The position numbers were made by a program, and so were the translations under genes. From Sinobaca qinghaiensis (GTDB lineage: Bacteria; Bacillota; Bacilli; Bacillales; Marinococcaceae), in NCBI RefSeq assembly GCF_003610495.1, contig NZ_RAPK01000008.1:171296-235295 (forward strand): a DNA stretch of 64,000 nt, in the 5' to 3' direction. Shown here piece by piece: positions 60,428 through 64,000 of the stretch. Within the stretch, counting starts at the first letter, position 1. Every line of letters starts with the position of its first letter. The notes under the pieces are model-generated. The model was not told the origin of the DNA, ran no database searches, and saw nothing but the letters and a program-made list of their open reading frames with translations.

Positions 60428-62854
60428 ATGGAAGAATTCACCGGATCATATAACTATTGGATTGTTGCCTTGTCTATTTTCATTGCTTCTTTTGCTGCCT
60501 ATTCCGCTCTGGATTTAACCTCACGCGTGATTCATTCAACCGGCTGGAAACGGAGAATCTGGCTTTATGTAGGCTCTTTTGTGATGAGCCTGGGAATTTG
60601 GTCCATGCACTTTGTCGGCATGGTAGCTTTCCAGATGGATATGCCTATGATATATGACCAGTGGTTGATGATTCTTTCTTTTGCAGCGGCCTACATCGGC
60701 TCTTTTATTGCCTTTTTTACTATTAATCTGAAATCAAGGCTGAATAACCGCCGGCTCATTACAGCTGGCTTATTTATGGGTGCTTCTATTTCCGCTATGC
60801 ATTACATTGGAATGGCTGCTATGGAAGGCATGACGATTTCCTACGATTATGCCCTGTTCTCTTTATCTATTCTGGTAGCAGTTATCGCCTCCATGACTGC
60901 TTTGAAAATGTTTTGCGAATTAGCTTTAATGGAAGCCTCTCCTAAACTATTTTTATATAAAATGTTAAGTGCCGTTTTGATGGGGATTGCTATCAGCGGA
61001 ATGCACTATATAGGAATGAACGCTGCTTCTTTTTCAGGAGAAATGGATCACGTTCATACAGGCGGTATTGATTTAACAACGACCGCCATTATTGTGAGTG
61101 CTTTTATTGTGATGATCCAATGCTTCTTTGTTGTTGGAGCTTTTACAGACAGGCAGCTTGCTTCCCAGAGTGCCCTGCTTTCCGATAACGAACACCGTTA
61201 CCAATCACTGCTTGACCATAGTATCGATGCCATTTTTACCACCGATCTTCACGGCAATTTTACCAAAATGAATAAATCCGGCTCTAAGCTTATCGGTATT
61301 CCCGAGTATAAATGGAAAAATGTTAGTCTGGCTTCCGTGTTTTCCGGGGAAGAAATGGATCACGTCTCTTATCAATTCCGGAAAGTCGTCTCAGAAGAGA
61401 AGCCTTCAAGCTTTGACTCCATTATTCATTCTAAAGACCAGGCTGTTCATTTAAATACGACGCTGATTCCGATGTATCTGGGCAGTGAACTTGAAGGCAT
61501 TCATGGCATCGTACGCGATATCTCCGCCCAGGTGGAGGCCGAAGAAGAAATTCATGCTATTGCTTATACAGATCAGCTGACCGGCCTGCCGAACCGACGC
61601 TACTTTGTCAACAAGATTGAGAAGACGCTTGCTGTCGCTGACGGAAAAACTGTTTTATTTTTTCTGGATCTCAACCGGTTCAAAATGATTAATGACTCAC
61701 TTGGTCATTCTGTAGGAGACCTGCTTTTAAAAGGGTCTGCAAAACGACTTCAGGAGTGCTTAGGGGAGACTGCGGTTCTTGCCAGACTCGGCGGCGATGA
61801 ATTCACTATTTTGCTGCCTGTGGTTGAACACGATGGTTACCCGACTCAGGTGGCGGAATCGATTATCAAAGCATTTGATAAACCGATCCATGTGCTTGGA
61901 CACAGCCTGTATACGTCTCTTAGCATCGGCATTGCCGTAGCGCCTGAGGATGGTATCACTTCTGATGAATTAATGAAACATGCTGATATTGCAATGTACA
62001 CTGCTAAATCGAGAAGTAAAAGCAATTATGCCTATTATCATGCCAGCCTTTCGTTAAAGACGGAAACGATGCTGAAGCTTGAACAGGAGCTGAAGCAGGG
62101 AATAGCCAACGACGAGTTTTTTCTTGTCTATCAGCCGCAGATAAGCTGCGTGCAGCGCAACATTGTTGGGGTCGAAGCGCTGGTCCGCTGGAAAACCCAG
62201 TCAGGCACCATCAAAAATCCCGGCGACTTTATTCCTCTTTCGGAAGAAACCGGCTTAATTATTCCGTTAGGGGAAGCCATTCTGGATATGGCCTGCAGCC
62301 AGGCGAAAAAATGGGAACAGGCCGGTACCCCTATCCAAATTTCCGTTAACCTTTCGCCAAAGCAGTTTCAGTCTGACGATATTGTTGATTATGTAGCTGC
62401 AACGCTCCATCGTTACAACCTTTCTCCTACTCTGCTCGAGCTTGAGGTGACAGAAAGCATGACGATGGATCATATGGATCGGTCCATTGATATTTTAAAT
62501 AAGTTCAGGGATTTGGGTGTTTCCTTGTCTATCGACGATTTCGGTACAGGACACAGTTCTCTTTCCTATTTAAAAGAGTTTCCTATTCAGCGGTTAAAAA
62601 TCGACCGCTCATTTATTAAAGATATTCATTCCGATGCAAAAACAGAAAAAATAACCAGCGCCATCATTGCGATGGGACGCCATCTTAACCTTTCTATTAC
62701 AGCCGAAGGGGCTGAAACAGCCGAACAGGTTTCCTACCTCGAAGATCATCACTGCTCGGATATTCAAGGTTTTTACTTCAGTAAGCCGCTTTCTCCCGAG
62801 GAAATTGAAGCCAATTATTTTATGAATAAAAAGAACAGCTCTGTCTCTTCCTGA
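60428..62854 (+). CDS. MHYT-PAS-GGDEF-EAL cyclic-di-GMP membrane protein
   Basis: An 808-residue membrane-bound c-di-GMP protein. The N-terminal seven-helix MHYT sensor has its three motifs, MHFVGM (60-65), MHYIGM (124-129) and MHYIGM (192-197), proposed to bind copper or sense gases. Then come PAS (about 253-370), GGDEF (motif 455-459) and EAL (motif 583-585, with DDFGTGHSS and AEGAETAEQ). Both catalytic motifs are intact; no RxxD inhibitory site is visible. The ATG follows GGAGGGGATT. It is monocistronic with its own terminators. Confidence 0.95.
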   Translation: MEEFTGSYNYWIVALSIFIASFAAYSALDLTSRVIHSTGWKRRIWLYVGSFVMSLGIWSMHFVGMVAFQMDMPMIYDQWLMILSFAAAYIGSFIAFFTINLKSRLNNRRLITAGLFMGASISAMHYIGMAAMEGMTISYDYALFSLSILVAVIASMTALKMFCELALMEASPKLFLYKMLSAVLMGIAISGMHYIGMNAASFSGEMDHVHTGGIDLTTTAIIVSAFIVMIQCFFVVGAFTDRQLASQSALLSDNEHRYQSLLDHSIDAIFTTDLHGNFTKMNKSGSKLIGIPEYKWKNVSLASVFSGEEMDHVSYQFRKVVSEEKPSSFDSIIHSKDQAVHLNTTLIPMYLGSELEGIHGIVRDISAQVEAEEEIHAIAYTDQLTGLPNRRYFVNKIEKTLAVADGKTVLFFLDLNRFKMINDSLGHSVGDLLLKGSAKRLQECLGETAVLARLGGDEFTILLPVVEHDGYPTQVAESIIKAFDKPIHVLGHSLYTSLSIGIAVAPEDGITSDELMKHADIAMYTAKSRSKSNYAYYHASLSLKTETMLKLEQELKQGIANDEFFLVYQPQISCVQRNIVGVEALVRWKTQSGTIKNPGDFIPLSEETGLIIPLGEAILDMACSQAKKWEQAGTPIQISVNLSPKQFQSDDIVDYVAATLHRYNLSPTLLELEVTESMTMDHMDRSIDILNKFRDLGVSLSIDDFGTGHSSLSYLKEFPIQRLKIDRSFIKDIHSDAKTEKITSAIIAMGRHLNLSITAEGAETAEQVSYLEDHHCSDIQGFYFSKPLSPEEIEANYFMNKKNSSVSS

Positions 62855-62864
62855 GCTGTTTTCC

Positions 62865-62901
62865 GCCCGGCCCTGTACACTAACTGCAGGCCGGGCTTTT
62901 T
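62865..62901 (+). terminator. Terminator after the MHYT-GGDEF-EAL gene
   Basis: Stem GCCCGGCC / GGCCGGGC with a 16-base loop, followed by TTTTT. A second hairpin (AACAGCT/AGCTGTT) overlaps the stop codon just upstream. Confidence 0.85.
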
Positions 62902-63006
62902 ATACGGAATTGGCACAGCAGCCGACATACACGTATGATAAAATTAATTCCTGTAGAACCGGAAAATAAATAAAACCGTTCAAATAAAATACAAGGAGTT
63001 TTTCTA

Positions 63007-63588
63007 ATGAAGCGAATTGCTGTATTCTGCGGCTCCAAAATGGGCAACAGCCCGCAGTATAAAGAAGCGGCGGCTGCACTTGGATCACTGCTGGCAAAAG
63101 AAGGCATCGATATTGTATACGGAGGTGCTTCCGTCGGTACGATGGGAGCGCTTGCTGACAGCGCTCTGCAGGAAGGCGGAAAAGTAATCGGCGTTATCCC
63201 GCGCATGCTTGAGCAGAGAGAACTCGCTCATCAGGAGTTGAGCGAGCTGCACGTTGTAGAGTCAATGCATGAAAGGAAAGCAAAAATGGAAAAGCTTGCC
63301 GATGGATTTATTGCTCTTCCGGGAGGTCCCGGTACCCTCGAAGAATTAGCTGAAATTTTCACATGGGCCCAGCTCGGGGCCCACAGAAAACCCGTGGCAC
63401 TGCTGAATGTTAATCATTATTATGACCATTTTTTAAGCTTGTTTGCACATATGCACCATGAAGGTTTTCTTGAAGAAAGCCAGCGTTCTATGTTGCTTTA
63501 CAATGACGACCCGGAAGCACTGCTCGAAAGCATGCGCTCCTACCAGCCGACTCATGCGGCACCCCTTATCGACAGTTCTCAAACTTAA
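63007..63588 (+). CDS. LOG family protein (nucleoside 5'-monophosphate phosphoribohydrolase type)
   Basis: A 193-residue Rossmann-fold protein of the LOG/TIGR00730 family. Key motifs are AVFCGSKMGNSPQY, YGGASVGTMGALADSAL, MHERKAKM with the conserved Arg, and PGGPGTLEELAEIFTW (GGPGT at 106-110). Relatives hydrolyse nucleoside monophosphates, including cytokinin ribotides, to the base and ribose-5-phosphate. The start has AAGGAG upstream. Its TAA stop overlaps that of the next, converging gene within the four bases TTAA. Confidence 0.92.
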   Translation: MKRIAVFCGSKMGNSPQYKEAAAALGSLLAKEGIDIVYGGASVGTMGALADSALQEGGKVIGVIPRMLEQRELAHQELSELHVVESMHERKAKMEKLADGFIALPGGPGTLEELAEIFTWAQLGAHRKPVALLNVNHYYDHFLSLFAHMHHEGFLEESQRSMLLYNDDPEALLESMRSYQPTHAAPLIDSSQT

Positions 63589-64000
63589 CGAAGAAAAGGA
63601 AATTTGGAAGAATCGTCCTGATGATGTTCAAAATAGTGAACAGCCGGGGCGATTCTTTCTTTCAGATCGGGGCATTCAATCCCGGATCCTTCCAGATCCT
63701 TCCTTGCCCTTGTTGTATCAAAAGAAGCTTTGTACTCGAAATAATCGAGCGTTTCTTTAGGAATGCCCAGCTTTCTCCGAATCGCTCCCGTTGATAAAAG
63801 CATGCGGAGGATACTTATCGGAACTTTTCGTTTAGGTTCTTTTCCATGTATTTCAAGAGCCAGCATACGCTGAATTTCTTTCATTTTATAGGGATTTGGA
63901 TCCGTCAGATGATACGTATGGTTTTCTCCTTTGGCTTCATGAGCCAGATAAAGTGAAGCCCGGACGACATAATCGATCGGCACGAAATTACCTTCCGCTT
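63585..64000 (-). CDS. NAD(P)-dependent epimerase/SDR-like protein (C-terminal part)
   Basis: The gene enters from the right edge; about 138 C-terminal residues are visible. The text EGNFVPIDYVVRASLYLAHEA and NHTYHLTDPNPYKMKEIQRML is typical of the substrate-side half of extended SDR proteins (nucleoside-sugar epimerase or male-sterility reductase type). The NAD-binding half and the catalytic Tyr/Lys lie outside the window, so the activity cannot be judged. It converges with the LOG gene, sharing TTAA at the stops. No terminator is visible between them. Confidence 0.7.
   Translation of the reverse strand, partial: AEGNFVPIDYVVRASLYLAHEAKGENHTYHLTDPNPYKMKEIQRMLALEIHGKEPKRKVPISILRMLLSTGAIRRKLGIPKETLDYFEYKASFDTTRARKDLEGSGIECPDLKERIAPAVHYFEHHQDDSSKFPFLR

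Noticed and set aside
1-64000. CRISPR array, tRNA or rRNA genes, prophage, intact IS element, replication origin
   Set aside because: Scanned by eye; no regular repeat-spacer pattern, no cloverleaf with CCA end, no transposase or integrase frame and no DnaA-box cluster were found.

Overview
The window reads as a chromosome segment of a Gram-positive bacterium of the Bacillaceae. Signs are strong AGGAGG-type ribosome binding sites, many Rho-independent terminators, three SigB-type promoters, and genes typical of Bacillus relatives (amaP/asp23, an intracellular subtilisin, a YtrA-type regulator, YwbE, YhfW, pucFG, ppaC). Very acidic exported proteins, MgtE, an AGCS Na+ symporter and an SLC13 carrier fit a salt-tolerant or alkaliphilic species; that last point is inference. 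I saw no rRNA, tRNA, CRISPR array, prophage or intact insertion sequence.

Layout. 1-8 kb: the start of a thiamine-diphosphate enzyme coupled to a GAF-GAF-PAS-GGDEF-EAL protein, an AI-2E-family membrane protein, an Na+/amino-acid symporter, and amaP-asp23 behind a SigB-type promoter. 8-18 kb: transport (SLC13, DHA2 efflux, MgtE) and a GntR-led ABC operon whose operator overlaps its own -10 box. 18-25.6 kb: metE-nrdA-nrdB behind one cobalamin riboswitch with its terminator, then a zinc formaldehyde-type dehydrogenase. 25.6-30.7 kb: stress and redox genes (a 53-residue membrane peptide, a universal stress protein, a quinone reductase with an MhqR-like repressor and tandem operators).

30.7-48 kb is a molybdenum-cofactor and formate region. 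It holds an FdhF/YdeP-type molybdoenzyme, a DUF2294 protein, an oxalate/formate-type antiporter with a terminator-bearing leader, fdhD, modA without modBC, the operon moaA-moeB-moeA-mobB-moaE-moaD, the divergent operon moaB-mobA-moaC, and a MOSC protein. Together these cover cofactor synthesis from GTP to the finished cofactor and its delivery to the enzyme. A 229-bp element with imperfect terminal inverted repeats lies directly after modA.

48-64 kb: manganese pyrophosphatase, a MarR-MFS pair whose regulator seems to start at AUU, a PBP3-type transpeptidase, a Rieske oxidoreductase, an intracellular subtilisin, a SigB-linked hydrolase, the purine-catabolic pair pucF-pucG, a DUF2071 protein, a second cyclic-di-GMP protein with an MHYT sensor, a LOG-family hydrolase and the end of an epimerase-like gene.

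The clearest regulatory story is the B12 riboswitch. It appears to shut off two B12-independent enzymes, methionine synthase MetE and class I ribonucleotide reductase, as one transcript. Where predicted starts differ from the longest open frame, the entry says which ribosome binding site decided it.
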